Shown here: positions 8,074 through 18,600 of the stretch, piece by piece
Layout: every line of letters begins with the position of its first letter
How positions within the stretch are numbered: the first letter of the stretch is position 1
Assembly (NCBI RefSeq): GCF_030068455.1
Contig: NZ_JAQOSQ010000023.1
Coordinates: 1 to 62,634 of the forward strand
Origin: Roseofilum casamattae BLCC-M143
GTDB taxonomy: Bacteria; Cyanobacteriota; Cyanobacteriia; Cyanobacteriales; Desertifilaceae
Reading direction: 5' to 3'
DNA: 62,634 nt
Translations under genes and position numbers: made by a program
The notes under the pieces: generated by a model
What the model was told of the DNA's origin: nothing
What the model saw: only the letters and a program-made list of their open reading frames with translations
Database searches by the model: none

Positions 8074-9300
8074 ATGCAAACTCTCTCCAATCCTGCTTCA
8101 GCTCCAGTTCCAACCGCCTCCGAACCCGTAGCTACGGCGATCGTACGACGCAAAACTCGTGCCGTCCCGGTCGGTAACGTCATCATTGGTGGCGGCCATC
8201 CCGTTGTCGTCCAATCCATGATTAATGAAGATACTCTGGATATTGATGGATCGGTAGCTGCCATTCGCAGATTGCATGAAATAGGTTGTGAAATCGTTCG
8301 CGTCACCGTCCCCAGTTTGGGACATGCCCAGGCTCTTCGGGAAATCAAGCAGCAACTCGAGCAAACGTACCAACCCGTTCCCCTCGTGGCTGACGTACAT
8401 CACAACGGGATGAAAATTGCTCTGGAAGTTGCCAAGCACGTGGATAAAGTCCGGATTAATCCCGGATTATATGTCTTTGAGAAACCGAAAGCCAACCGCA
8501 CGGAGTACACCGAAACTGAATTTGCCGAAATTGGCGATAAAATTCGGGAGACCCTCGAACCTTTGGTTATTTCCCTACGCGACCAAGGAAAAGCCATGCG
8601 CATTGGGGTTAATCACGGTTCTCTCGCCGAGCGAATGCTCTTCACTTATGGCGATACTCCAGAAGGGATGGTGGAATCTGCCCTAGAATTTATCCGTATT
8701 TGCGAATCTCTCGATTTCTACAATCTCGTCATTTCCTTGAAAGCGTCGCGAGTCCCCGTCATGCTCGCTGCTTATCGTCTGATGGCGCAACGGATGGACG
8801 AGTTGGGAATGAGCTATCCCCTGCACCTCGGGGTAACGGAAGCCGGGGACGGAGAATACGGCCGAATTAAATCGACGGCGGGCATTGGTACGCTATTAGC
8901 CGAAGGTATTGGCGATACCATTCGCGTTTCCTTAACCGAAGCGCCGGAAAAAGAAATTCCCGTCTGCTACAGCATTCTGCAAGCCTTGGGATTGCGGAAA
9001 ACCATGGTGGAGTACGTGGCTTGTCCGTCCTGCGGCCGCACCTTGTTTAACTTAGAAGATGTCCTGCACAACGTGCGCGAAGCCACCAACCATTTAACCG
9101 GTCTCGATATTGCCGTGATGGGATGTATCGTAAACGGCCCGGGAGAAATGGCCGATGCAGATTATGGTTATGTGGGCAAACAACCGGGATATATTTCCCT
9201 CTATCGCGGTAAAGAAGAAATTAAGAAAGTTCCTGAAGATCGAGGCGTGGAGGAATTGGTTAATTTAATTAAAGCTGATGGACGGTGGGTCGATCCGTAA
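8074..9300 (+). CDS. ispG: 4-hydroxy-3-methylbut-2-enyl diphosphate synthase (IspG/GcpE)
   Basis: IspG carries out the penultimate step of the MEP isoprenoid pathway, converting MEcPP to HMBPP with a [4Fe-4S] cluster; in cyanobacteria ferredoxin is the donor. The protein has 408 residues. It shows the N-terminal TIM-barrel signatures [31 protein letters not shown] and KVRINPGLY, plus the C-terminal cluster ligands CPSCGRT and GCIVNGPGE. The first 25 residues ([15 protein letters not shown]) are a non-conserved lead. Spacing to the neighbouring genes suggests a separate transcription unit. Confidence 0.97.
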   Translation: MQTLSNPASAPVPTASEPVATAIVRRKTRAVPVGNVIIGGGHPVVVQSMINEDTLDIDGSVAAIRRLHEIGCEIVRVTVPSLGHAQALREIKQQLEQTYQPVPLVADVHHNGMKIALEVAKHVDKVRINPGLYVFEKPKANRTEYTETEFAEIGDKIRETLEPLVISLRDQGKAMRIGVNHGSLAERMLFTYGDTPEGMVESALEFIRICESLDFYNLVISLKASRVPVMLAAYRLMAQRMDELGMSYPLHLGVTEAGDGEYGRIKSTAGIGTLLAEGIGDTIRVSLTEAPEKEIPVCYSILQALGLRKTMVEYVACPSCGRTLFNLEDVLHNVREATNHLTGLDIAVMGCIVNGPGEMADADYGYVGKQPGYISLYRGKEEIKKVPEDRGVEELVNLIKADGRWVDP

Positions 9301-9482
9301 CCTACAATTGAGCCTGAGAATGGCGGCGATCGCGACTCGAAATTCCCGGAATTGAGAAAAACACGGTAGCATAAAGAAACAAGGAACCACCGATCGCCGT
9401 CTATCGCGATCGCACTCAGAGTAGCTTATGTTCGATTGAGCCTGCTCTTCTCCCCCAATCAATCCCCCGGTTCGGTAAGCTT

Positions 9483-10766
9483 ATGACGAAAACAACACGC
9501 GGACTTGTTCTAGGTGCAACGGCAGTAATACTGACTGCTACCACTGTTGCTGGAGCTGGAATTCATCTGAGAGGTCAGGCCTTTTTCCAGGACGGCCCGA
9601 AAGAATTAGTCGATGAAGTCTGGCAAATTATCAATAACCGATATGTTGATGGTACGTTTAACCAAGTAGATTGGGAAGAAGTACGTCAGAACTACCTAGA
9701 CCGAAAATATACCTCCAACGAAGAAGCCTATGGTGCCATTCGGGAGATGCTGCAGCAACTCGAAGATCCCTACACCCGCTTTATGGATCCCGAAGAGTTC
9801 AAGAATATGCAGATCGATACTTCGGGAGAACTGACTGGGGTAGGCATTCAAATTTCCTTAGATGAAGAAACAAATAAGTTAGTTGTGGTTTCGCCCATTG
9901 AAGATTCTCCAGCCTTTAAAGCGGGAATTCAAGCGCGAGATTTTATCGTGAAAATCGACGGCCAAGATGCTATCGGGATGGATGTCAATGATGCCGTCAA
10001 ACTGATTCGCGGCCCGATAAACTCGGATGTAGTGTTAACAATTATGCGCGGCACTGACGAGATCGATTTCCCCATCAAACGGGAGAAAATCGAGATTCAT
10101 CCGGTTCGCTACAGCTATCGCGAGGGTGGAGTGGTGAATGACGGTATCGGTTATATTCGCTTAACCCAGTTTAGTTCCCCAGCAGCGAAGGAAATGGGTC
10201 AAGCCATTGAAGCACTGGAAGAGGAAGGGGTTTCCGGTTATATTCTCGATTTACGCTCCAATCCTGGAGGCCTGCTCTATTCTAGCGTTGCGATCGCCCG
10301 CATGTGGCTGCCGGGACGAGAAGCGATCGTCTCGACGGTTAACCGACAGGGAGAAACGGAAAGGCAACGGGCGAATAGCCGTCCGTTAACCGATAAACCT
10401 TTAGTAATTTTAGTCGATGGCGGTTCGGCAAGTGCGAGTGAAATTCTCTCCGGTGCCTTGCAAGATAACCAACGAGCCACCATTGTCGGTACAAAAACCT
10501 TTGGGAAGGGACTGGTTCAATCCGTTCAACCTCTAACTCAAGGCTCGGGATTAGCCGTCACTATTGCGAAGTATTTGACTCCCAACGGTCGGGATATTAA
10601 TAAACTCGGCATTGAACCTGACGTGATAGTCGATCTGACTGACGAACAGCGCGATGCATTGCGCAAAGATCGCGATGCGATCGGTACGGCAGCCGATCCT
10701 CAATATTCAGAGGCGCTAAAGGTTTTGAAACAAGAAATTGCCAAGCAACCCAGACATGGGAGTTAG
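9483..10766 (+). CDS. Carboxyl-terminal processing protease (S41 family, CtpA/Prc-like)
   Basis: The 427-residue protein has an N-terminal signal segment (LVLGATAVILTATTVAGAG), so it is exported to the lumen or periplasm. It has a PDZ domain at about 118-200 (GVGIQISLDEETNKLVVVS, then SPAFKAGIQARDFIVKIDG) and an S41 catalytic core. The nucleophile Ser lies in DGGSASASEILSGAL and the Lys in TKTFGKGLVQS, giving a Ser-Lys dyad. Cyanobacteria have several such proteases; CtpA matures the photosystem II D1 protein. I cannot say from this sequence which paralogue this is. Confidence 0.93.
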   Translation: MTKTTRGLVLGATAVILTATTVAGAGIHLRGQAFFQDGPKELVDEVWQIINNRYVDGTFNQVDWEEVRQNYLDRKYTSNEEAYGAIREMLQQLEDPYTRFMDPEEFKNMQIDTSGELTGVGIQISLDEETNKLVVVSPIEDSPAFKAGIQARDFIVKIDGQDAIGMDVNDAVKLIRGPINSDVVLTIMRGTDEIDFPIKREKIEIHPVRYSYREGGVVNDGIGYIRLTQFSSPAAKEMGQAIEALEEEGVSGYILDLRSNPGGLLYSSVAIARMWLPGREAIVSTVNRQGETERQRANSRPLTDKPLVILVDGGSASASEILSGALQDNQRATIVGTKTFGKGLVQSVQPLTQGSGLAVTIAKYLTPNGRDINKLGIEPDVIVDLTDEQRDALRKDRDAIGTAADPQYSEALKVLKQEIAKQPRHGS

Positions 10767-10955
10767 GGTTTAAAATGTAGTGTTGAAGGAATAATAACGG
10801 AATTTCTACCCGCTCCTTCACCTCAATTACAACCGGCAGAAAGATTAATTATGGTTGTTATGAGATGTTCGATCTAGGGAGAGTGGCTGGAGCTGCACTT
10901 AATCGGCAGACGAATAGCGATCGCAGGAATGAAGCGAGCCTGCGATGCGATCCGC

Positions 10956-10987
10956 GAAGCGTACCTATCGCCAATATAGCAGCTTGC
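10956..10987 (+). repeat. Dispersed 32-bp repeat, copy 1
   Basis: The 32 bases here are the exact reverse complement of 35950-35981. The core is TACCTATCGCCAATATAGCA. A shorter related piece (GGCGATAGGTAAGCTTCG) lies at 37673-37690. It falls in the spacer between the protease gene and the convergent PEP-CTERM gene. It looks like a small mobile or REP-like element. Confidence 0.85.
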
Positions 10988-10991
10988 AACA

Positions 10992-11852
10992 CTAGTTAAA
11001 CCGGCGCTTCAGAGCAAAGGCACTGCCTAACAGAGCTAAAGCCAACATCGAACCGGGTTCGGGAGTGGCAACAGGAGGTACAACAGGCGGTGCCTCGAGG
11101 TTTCCAGCAAGGGCGATACCATCATTGAGACATTCATAGAACAGGTGAGCGATAAAGTCTCCACTCGGTAGTAGAGAGCGATCGAAACTAAACCCAAAGG
11201 TATAGTCACCAGTAGCGCCAAAATGTCCGAAGTCAATGCCATCTAAGTCACCTTCTTCGAGCAGTTCAATCTCGCCAATTTTGGTTCCGCTTGCAATCGA
11301 GTTTACTGGTTTGTCGTTGAAATAAGGATCGTTGTAAGCAAAATCTCCCAGGTTTGCCGATCCACCGTTTTCGCTAACTCTAGTGGCATGGGTTTCTAAG
11401 CTGGTAAAGCCACTGTTGCTGCCACCAATACTGGTACCGACAACATTTTCATAAACTCCCAGCTCTAAGCCATTGTCACCATTAGTATCAAAATGAATAC
11501 CATAAAGACTGCCTTGGGAAGACTCCAGATTCTCGTCACCAAAGTTGAAGAATAAATCCCCAAAGGCAATATTATTATTAGTTGCATTTTGATGTTCCCA
11601 TCCTCCTAGAGGAGCATTAGAATTAATCGCAACAGAAACTTTATCAGCCGTATCTTGAATGGCAATACTATAAAACTCATAGCCGCTATCTTCTCCGACA
11701 ATACTGCCACTCTCAACGCCATCATTGAAGGAATCAACCGCATAGTTCCAACCCTGGTGAAAGGTTCCAGCTCGAGCAGATGTTGCCGTGAAACCAAGTA
11801 CGCTAAGGGTTACAGTTGTTGCGATCGCAGTGGTTAATGTCTTGAAAGCCAT
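10992..11852 (-). CDS. PEP-CTERM exosortase-sorted surface/secreted protein
   Basis: The product has 286 residues when started at the ATG at 11850-11852. A longer frame reaches 11897 but adds 15 residues ahead of the signal peptide. The N-terminus is a signal peptide (ALATTVTLSVL-like hydrophobic core ending near TSARA). The C-terminus is a textbook PEP-CTERM tail: TPEPGSMLALALLGSAFALK followed by RRFN. Exosortase recognises this signal and processes it at the membrane. The body is Gly/Asn/Asp-rich with no catalytic motif seen. It resembles the exosortase-dependent surface proteins of cyanobacteria that have no known function. Confidence 0.87.
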   Translation of the reverse strand: MAFKTLTTAIATTVTLSVLGFTATSARAGTFHQGWNYAVDSFNDGVESGSIVGEDSGYEFYSIAIQDTADKVSVAINSNAPLGGWEHQNATNNNIAFGDLFFNFGDENLESSQGSLYGIHFDTNGDNGLELGVYENVVGTSIGGSNSGFTSLETHATRVSENGGSANLGDFAYNDPYFNDKPVNSIASGTKIGEIELLEEGDLDGIDFGHFGATGDYTFGFSFDRSLLPSGDFIAHLFYECLNDGIALAGNLEAPPVVPPVATPEPGSMLALALLGSAFALKRRFN

Positions 11853-12298
11853 GAGGGTTTGTTCCTTGATGTGTTGTTTATTTCTCTTACCACCCACAGT
11901 AGGACAGTTTCAAAACTGGCACAAGGCATAATTCCGGAGTTTCACCAATTCTTCATACAAAATATAACAAGTATCAAGATTAGATTAAGCAGGCGCTCAT
12001 CCATAAAATTCAGCCGCATTTCTTCGGTAACTAATTTAGCTCAAATCCATGAATTTACCGAACTGTTTATCAAGGAATATTGAAGATCCTAGAGAGATCG
12101 CGCAACCGAGTAAACATGACTGGCTCAGGCAAAAACCAGAGAGGAAAATTAGCCGGTGGAAAAATAATGCGATCGCCCATCCGAGCGATCGCCAAGTCTA
12201 AGATCGCGGCAACACCGCAGCCCCCTAACGCCAAAGGGACAGAACTATGTCAGAATATTCACAGCATTTTTGTTCCATTTGCATTTAATCCCTATATT
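11853..12298. other. Divergent spacer between PEP-CTERM gene and ndhC
   Basis: This 446-bp region separates two divergent genes and should hold promoters for both. An open frame continues upstream from ndhC to 12080, but its predicted residues do not resemble NdhC and it contains two GCGATCGC-type palindromes. I treat that frame as chance. No convincing RNA gene or operator was seen. Confidence 0.5.
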
Positions 12299-12661
12299 GT
12301 GTTTGTTCTCAGTGGTTACGAATACTTTTTAGGCTTCCTGATCCTCTGTAGCCTAGTTCCTGTCCTCGCACTCGGAGCGTCCAAGCTGCTGCGTCCTAAA
12401 GTCGCAGGTCCGGAATGCCGCACCACCTACGAGTCCGCTGTCGAGCCAGTCGGGGGAGCGTGGATTCAGTTCAACATTCGCTACTATATGTTTGCTCTGG
12501 TCTTCGTCATCTTCGACGTAGAGACCGTCTTTCTCTATCCTTGGGCTGTTGCCTTCAGCAAACTCGGACTGTTAGCCTTCATCGAAGCTTTGATCTTTAT
12601 TGCCATCCTGGTAGTGGGCTTAGTGTACGCTTGGAGAAAAGGAGCACTGGAATGGTCGTAA
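12299..12661 (+). CDS. ndhC: NAD(P)H-quinone oxidoreductase subunit 3 (NdhC)
   Basis: NdhC is a membrane subunit of the photosynthetic NDH-1 complex (respiration, cyclic electron flow and CO2 uptake). Starting at the GTG at 12299 ([20 protein letters not shown]) gives exactly 120 residues, the usual family length. Conserved parts are [20 protein letters not shown] and [15 protein letters not shown], ending in [11 protein letters not shown]. There are three transmembrane helices. The upstream in-frame extension to 12080 is not conserved, so the GTG is preferred. The stop overlaps the ndhK start by 10 bp, which indicates coupled translation. Confidence 0.96.
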   Translation: MFVLSGYEYFLGFLILCSLVPVLALGASKLLRPKVAGPECRTTYESAVEPVGGAWIQFNIRYYMFALVFVIFDVETVFLYPWAVAFSKLGLLAFIEALIFIAILVVGLVYAWRKGALEWS

Positions 12662-13380
12662 ACTCTAGCAAAACAACAATGACACCAACAATTATTAACC
12701 CAGTCGAACGGCCGCAAGTCACCAGCGAACTGTCGGAGAACGTAGTTCTGACTACGGTAGACGACCTGTATAACTGGGCCAAACTCTCCTCGCTCTGGCC
12801 CCTGCTCTACGGTACGGCCTGTTGCTTTATTGAGTTTGCCGCTTTAATTGGCTCTCGGTTTGATTTCGATCGCTTCGGCTTAGTCCCGCGTTCGAGTCCC
12901 AGACAAGCCGATTTATTGATTACGGCGGGAACGATCACCATGAAGTACGCTCCCGCTCTCGTCCGCTTGTACGAGCAAATGCCCGAACCCAAGTATGTCA
13001 TTGCTATGGGCGCTTGCACGATCACTGGAGGCATGTTTAGCATGGATTCTCCTTCTGCCGTACGCGGAGTGGATAAGCTAATTCCAGTGGATGTTTATAT
13101 CCCCGGTTGCCCTCCCCGTCCGGAAGCCATTATCGATGCCATCATTAAGCTGCGCAAAAAAATCGCGAATGAGTCGGTGCAAGAGCGCGGTAAAATGAGC
13201 CAGACTCATCGCTACTATAGCGTGTCGCACCAAATGAAGGTGGTTGAACCGATTTTGACCGGGGAATATTTGCAGTCGGCAACTCGCCAAGCCCCGCCGA
13301 AAGCATTGGCACAAGCCTATGGAATGCCGATTCCAGCAGCATTAGCAGGAGAGAAAGTAGAGGAGATCGAACGTGGTTAA
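12652..13380 (+). CDS. ndhK: NAD(P)H-quinone oxidoreductase subunit K (NdhK)
   Basis: NdhK carries the N2 [4Fe-4S] cluster in the peripheral arm of NDH-1. The ATG at 12652 gives 242 residues and lies inside the end of ndhC, preceded by GGAGAAAAGGAG. Cluster ligands are visible in [22 protein letters not shown] and [11 protein letters not shown]. The longer frame upstream (from 12415) overlaps ndhC in another phase and is not real. The C-terminus ([20 protein letters not shown]) is a typical variable cyanobacterial tail. The stop overlaps the ndhJ start by 8 bp. Confidence 0.97.
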   Translation: MVVNSSKTTMTPTIINPVERPQVTSELSENVVLTTVDDLYNWAKLSSLWPLLYGTACCFIEFAALIGSRFDFDRFGLVPRSSPRQADLLITAGTITMKYAPALVRLYEQMPEPKYVIAMGACTITGGMFSMDSPSAVRGVDKLIPVDVYIPGCPPRPEAIIDAIIKLRKKIANESVQERGKMSQTHRYYSVSHQMKVVEPILTGEYLQSATRQAPPKALAQAYGMPIPAALAGEKVEEIERG

Positions 13381-13882
13381 AGAAACAGAAGCTGTAGGAA
13401 CGGAGCAGCCAGGAGAGGTTTCTACCTGGTTGAGCGAAAATGGATTTGCTCACGAGTATTTAGGGCGCGATCGCTCTACAGTGGAATTGATTAAAGTGGA
13501 CGCCCAAGTTCTGCTGCCCATTGCCTCGGCGTTATATGCCTATGGCTTTAATTATCTGCAATGCCAAGGGGCTTACGACGAAGGGCCGGGTCAGGAGTTG
13601 GTCAGTTTTTACCATCTGTTGAAGGTCGATGATGATGTCACCGATCCGGAAGAAGTGCGGGTGAAAGTCTATTTACCGCGTAATAATCCGGTGGTTCCTT
13701 CGGTGTATTGGATTTGGAAGGCAGCAGATTTCCAAGAGCGGGAAGCTTACGATATGTACGGCATTGTCTATGAAGGACATCCGAATCTGAAGCGCTTGCT
13801 CATGCCCGAAGATTGGATCGGCTGGCCTCTGCGGAAAGATTATATTTCTCCCGACTTCTATGAGTTGCAAGATGCCTATTAA
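13373..13882 (+). CDS. ndhJ: NAD(P)H-quinone oxidoreductase subunit J (NdhJ)
   Basis: NdhJ is the 30-kDa-type subunit of the NDH-1 peripheral arm. It has 169 residues and starts at GTG, overlapping the ndhK stop. The 30-kDa family signature is seen as [20 protein letters not shown], followed by [20 protein letters not shown] and [18 protein letters not shown]. It is the last gene of the ndhC-ndhK-ndhJ operon, which is the same order as in other cyanobacteria and in chloroplast genomes. Confidence 0.97.
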   Translation: MVKETEAVGTEQPGEVSTWLSENGFAHEYLGRDRSTVELIKVDAQVLLPIASALYAYGFNYLQCQGAYDEGPGQELVSFYHLLKVDDDVTDPEEVRVKVYLPRNNPVVPSVYWIWKAADFQEREAYDMYGIVYEGHPNLKRLLMPEDWIGWPLRKDYISPDFYELQDAY

Positions 13883-13907
13883 GAGGTATGTTTAGTTCTA
13901 ATGCTAA

Positions 13908-15578
13908 TTGTTGGTTATTAGAGTGCTCATAGAACGTCCTTCCTTCTTCCGTCAGTGGTTGCCAAAAGGATGGACGATCGCCACAACTGCGATCGCCCTT
14001 CCCATCGCAACTCCCATTCTCTGCGTCCTGGCCAAGAGCTTCACCGACACCGGAGATATTTGGCAGCACTTAGTCGAAACGGTGCTCCTGCGCTACCTGC
14101 TCAACTCCTTTGCCCTGATCGCGGGCGTTGGATCTGGGGTATTGCTCTTGGGAGTCGGGTGCGCGTGGTTGGTAACTACCTGTAACTTTTGGGGAAGACG
14201 CTGGTTTGAATGGGCCCTGCTTTTGCCTCTGGCTTCTCCAGCTTACGTTCTGGCTTATACCTATACAGAATGGTTGGAGTACTACGGCCCGGTACAAACC
14301 TCCCTGCGCAACTGGTTTGGCTGGCAAGATGTCAGCGACTATTGGTTCCCTTCCGTGCGATCGCTCCCTAGTGCGATTATTCTCTTTAGCTTGGTTCTCT
14401 ATCCCTACGTTTACCTGCTAACGCGGGTGGCCTTTCTCGAACAAGCCTCTCGAACTCTGGAAGCCAGCCGTTCCCTCGGGTGCAACCCCTGGCAAAGCTT
14501 TGGAAAAGTGGCGCTTCCCCTCGCGCGTCCTGCCATTATTGCCGGACTCTCTCTCGTCTTGATGGAAACCCTGAGCGACTTCGGTACTGTCGAATACTTC
14601 GGAGTCGATACGTTTACCACCGGGATTTACCGGGTTTGGTTTGGTATGGGAGAACCCGCAGCGGCTGCGCAGCTCTCCTCGTTTTTATTGCTTTTTATTT
14701 TAGTTTTTATCGTCTTGGAGCAATGGTCCCGTCGGCAAGCAAAATACTATCAAAGTGGCGATCGCTTTTCTCCAATCCAACCCTATATGCTGCAAGGAGT
14801 ACGCGGTAGTTTAGCCACTTTGAGTTGTCTGATTCCCCTAATGTTTGGGTTCGTGCTTCCGGCGGGACTGTTGGTAAAAATGGCAATCGATAATCCAGAC
14901 AGTTGGCAAGGTCGATTCTGGGAGTATGCACAACATAGCTTTACCTTAGCAGCGATCGCGGCACTATTAGGAATTATATTTTCAGTGACGATCGCCTATG
15001 GAGTGCGACTGTATCCTAACCTCATTATGCAGATTACGGCTCGGATTTCGGCGATCGGTTATGCGATTCCCGGTTCGGTCATTGCTGTGGGTATTCTGAT
15101 TCCTCTAGGAGCCTTCGACAATAGTTTGGATGCTTGGATGCAAGCAACGTTTAATACCTCCACCGGTTTGCTTCTGAGCGGAACAATTTTTGCCCTCATC
15201 TTTGCTTATCTGGTTCGCTTCTTAGCGGTTGCTTTTGGCACGATTGAATCCAGTTTGGGCAAAATTACCCCCAATTTAGACTATGCCTCCCGCAGCCTCG
15301 GTTATGGAGTCACCGAGACTCTCTGGTACATTCACGTCCCAATGATGCGCGGCGGTTTACTCACTGCTGGCATTCTCGTCTTTGTGGATGTGATGAAAGA
15401 ACTACCCGCAACCTTAATTATCCGTCCCTTTAACTTCGATACTCTCGCCATTCGTACCTATCAACTCGCTTCTGACGAACGGCTAGCAGAAGCTGCGGGT
15501 CCCGCATTGGCGATCGTACTGGTGGGCATTATACCCGTTATCTTTCTCAGTTTGCGGATTCGGCGATCGGTTTCGTAA
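13908..15578 (+). CDS. Iron(III)-type ABC transporter permease (FutB/AfuB-like, double MetI domain)
   Basis: The 556-residue protein contains two copies of the binding-protein-dependent permease domain, each with about six membrane helices. The EAA loops are visible as EASRSLGCNPWQSFGKVALP and DYASRSLGYGVTETLWYIHV. The double-domain form and its length fit the FutB/AfuB/SfuB iron permease group, which partners a periplasmic iron-binding protein and an ATPase. Neither partner is in the window. The TTG at 13908 is the longest start; a GTG at 13923 is also possible. Ferric iron as substrate is a family-level inference. Confidence 0.85.
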   Translation: MLVIRVLIERPSFFRQWLPKGWTIATTAIALPIATPILCVLAKSFTDTGDIWQHLVETVLLRYLLNSFALIAGVGSGVLLLGVGCAWLVTTCNFWGRRWFEWALLLPLASPAYVLAYTYTEWLEYYGPVQTSLRNWFGWQDVSDYWFPSVRSLPSAIILFSLVLYPYVYLLTRVAFLEQASRTLEASRSLGCNPWQSFGKVALPLARPAIIAGLSLVLMETLSDFGTVEYFGVDTFTTGIYRVWFGMGEPAAAAQLSSFLLLFILVFIVLEQWSRRQAKYYQSGDRFSPIQPYMLQGVRGSLATLSCLIPLMFGFVLPAGLLVKMAIDNPDSWQGRFWEYAQHSFTLAAIAALLGIIFSVTIAYGVRLYPNLIMQITARISAIGYAIPGSVIAVGILIPLGAFDNSLDAWMQATFNTSTGLLLSGTIFALIFAYLVRFLAVAFGTIESSLGKITPNLDYASRSLGYGVTETLWYIHVPMMRGGLLTAGILVFVDVMKELPATLIIRPFNFDTLAIRTYQLASDERLAEAAGPALAIVLVGIIPVIFLSLRIRRSVS

Positions 15579-15671
15579 TATCAAATTCGGTTAATCGACC
15601 AAAGTTTAGAGGCGATCGCTATTTCACTTTCTTCTCTCTTTATACCCCATATTAATCGGATTTAGTAAGAT

Positions 15672-18600
15672 TTACGGGTTTTGATGGAGCGGAATCGCGA
15701 TCGCAAAGATGGTTTCGCCGGGTTGAGATTGAAAGGATAAATTCCCTTCGTGTTGTTCTGTGATAATTTGATAGGCAATAGATAACCCCAAACCCGTTCC
15801 TTTACCCACAGTTTTGGTCGTGAAAAAGGGGTCGAAAAGGCGAGTTTGTGCTTCTGTTGAGATGCCCTTCCCATTATCGGAGATTGAAATCGTTACTGTT
15901 TTTTCATTGGCTTCAGTGCAAATGGAAATCTGAGGATGAATGCCTGGCGAGTCCTCCAACGCATCAATCGCATTATTCAGAATATTCATAAACACCTGAT
16001 TCAGTTGACTGGCATAGCATTCAATTAAGGGCAAATCGCCGTAATTCTTGACGATCGCGATCGCCCCTTCCGGCCCGTACAAGCGAGGCTGTAAAATTGT
16101 CAGGGTACTTTCTAGCCCTTCATGCAGATCGACAGCTTTCAATTCAGCCTCGTCCAGTCGAGAAAAGTTGCGCAGAGCTGCAATAATAGTTTGAATGCGC
16201 TTGACTCCCGTGCTCATAGAGTCCAAAAGTTGCGGAAAATCTTCCTTGCAATAGTCCAAATCCATCTCTGCTACAATCTCTGCAAGGTCGGGATGGGTAT
16301 CGGCAACTCGATTTTGGTAAAGCTCGATCGCCTGAATCAAATGACGAGCATAATCCTTGGCATAATCGATATTTCCATAGATAAAGCTAATGGGATTGTT
16401 AATTTCGTGCGCAATACCACCCACCATTTGCCCCAAACTAAACATTTTTTCGCTGTGAATCAGGGTGAGTTGGGTGCGCTGCAAATCGTGGAGTTCTCGT
16501 TCGAGCTGAAGGGCTTGTTGGGCTTGTTGGTAGAGGCGGGCATTTTCTAGGGTAATGGCAGCTTGAGCGCAGAGTAATTCGACCATTTCAATCCGATCTG
16601 TCGCGAAGGCACCGGCAACTTGATTGTTTTCTAAGTAAATAATGCCAATCGATCGTCCGCGATCTAACAGAGGTACGCACAACACCGAACGAGATTGATG
16701 GGCTTGAATATAGTCATCTCGGCTGTAGGTATTGTCATCAGCGGCATTATCTAACAGGAGAGACGTTTGGGTACGTTTGACGGTATTGACGATCGCTAAG
16801 GGTACGGCTTGAGAGTCGTCATCGAGAGCGCACTCTATTAGTTCGGTGCGTCCATCAGTATGTTTTGCTTCCAAGATTAATGTCTCGTCTCGGAACAGTA
16901 TTAATGCAACGGTTTCTGCTCCGGCATTTTCTTGGATAACGTGCATGAGATGGCTAATCGCGCGATCGCGTTCGATTTCCTGAGATAGAGTACGACAAGC
17001 TTTCAGCAATGAAGAGAAATCTAATCGATCGCTAACTGATATGGATGTACTCAAGACGGTACTCGTCCTCTCGGTGGAGATTGTGGCATGAGGTTTGGCG
17101 ATCGCTACTGGCGGAGCGAGAATAGAGGAGAGAAGTTGGGGATAGCGCTGTTCGAGATCGTCGGTTTTTGCCTTCGCTCCCCAATGAGCATAGCCATAGT
17201 AAGCCTCTTGCATGTATCCGGATGCGATTTTGTCTTTGCCCCAATCTAGGTAAAATTTAGCAGCGAGTTCGTTGGCGAGGCTTTCTTCTTGAATGTATTC
17301 ATTGGCTTTAGCTCCAGCAATGGCGCGATCGTACCAATCTCCGGCTTCGTATTTCTGCCCCAATACTCGATACTTTTCGGCTTCGACTAACTGCCATTTA
17401 TGTAAATAATTCATCGGCGTAAAGTCCGATCTCCAGCGGATATACTCTTGGTTTTCTTCGACTTTTGCGATCGCCGCTTCGCGATCGCCAGCAGATTCTC
17501 CGATCGATCCCAGAGCAATCAAAGAATCGTAGAAATAAAACCCAACTTCGCACGCCATTCCCGTCCCGCCACCGATCCATTCTTTCGCTGCGATCGTGTC
17601 GGTAGCGGCTCTCTCGAGATCCCCCAAGAAAAATCTGAGGATTGCTCGATGCAAATAAAAATAGAAAACCCCAGTAGCATCGCGAGATTCTAACAGTTCT
17701 GCAAGTCGAGTGCTGCGATCGTCAGTTTCAGAAAGTTCTAACAGAATTTCATCCGGATTACCTAACAGAGCCAGAACGATTTCCAAAATAATCGAACAAT
17801 AGTTCTGAGAGACAAGCAAGTTAAATTTCACCATCACATCCAGGTATGCTCGAACTTGCACTAACAATTCCGGCAAGGAACAGCCAGACCAAAATGAGGC
17901 GACGCAAAATCCTTGAGCGTGATGGCCGAGATACTCGACTCTACCAACATCTAGAGCAGCTTGATACCCTGCTTGAAAGATGGGCAGAGTTTCCCGTAAA
18001 TGATATTGGTTATGGTACAAAAACAAGCCGACCGGGACAAAAGTAATGGCTGGAATGTTTTTATCTTGCGCTCTTGCTGCTAACTGATAGGCTAATTGAC
18101 CGAATTGATTGCTCGTGGCAATATCGCGTTTAAAGTGGAGCAAAAATACGCCATAATCGGCATAACCGGTGGAGGAAGTGGGGGCGTTTCCAGACTGGAG
18201 AGAGAGTTTGGTTTGCAAGCTTCCCAGTAACGGAAATAGAGGAGAATTGCTCAAATAAGCTGCCGGAATCATGCGGGCTGCTATTTTCATAATTGCCAAT
18301 GATTCGGGATGGCTCATGGCAGGTAGATTGAGAATATCTTCGATCGCGCGATCGCCCATTAAGGTTTGAATGTCATCAATTTCTTGCTGTAATTCAACGG
18401 GAGTGACGGCATTGGGAAACTCTACACCCAATTTCTGTAAAATGAATTGCCCGGATTCCACGGCCTCTGCAAATTGATTATTGCCGGTCAAAAATTGCAT
18501 TCTACAGATATAACTGCCCAGTTTATCTAAGAATGTTTTACTCTGGGAAATCGCAGCATCAATCCAGCCATTCATCGCTTCAGAATCTCTGGCAATAGCA

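Noticed and set aside
12080-12298. N-terminal extension of ndhC
   Set aside because: The GTG at 12299 gives the standard 120 residues; upstream codons are unlike NdhC.
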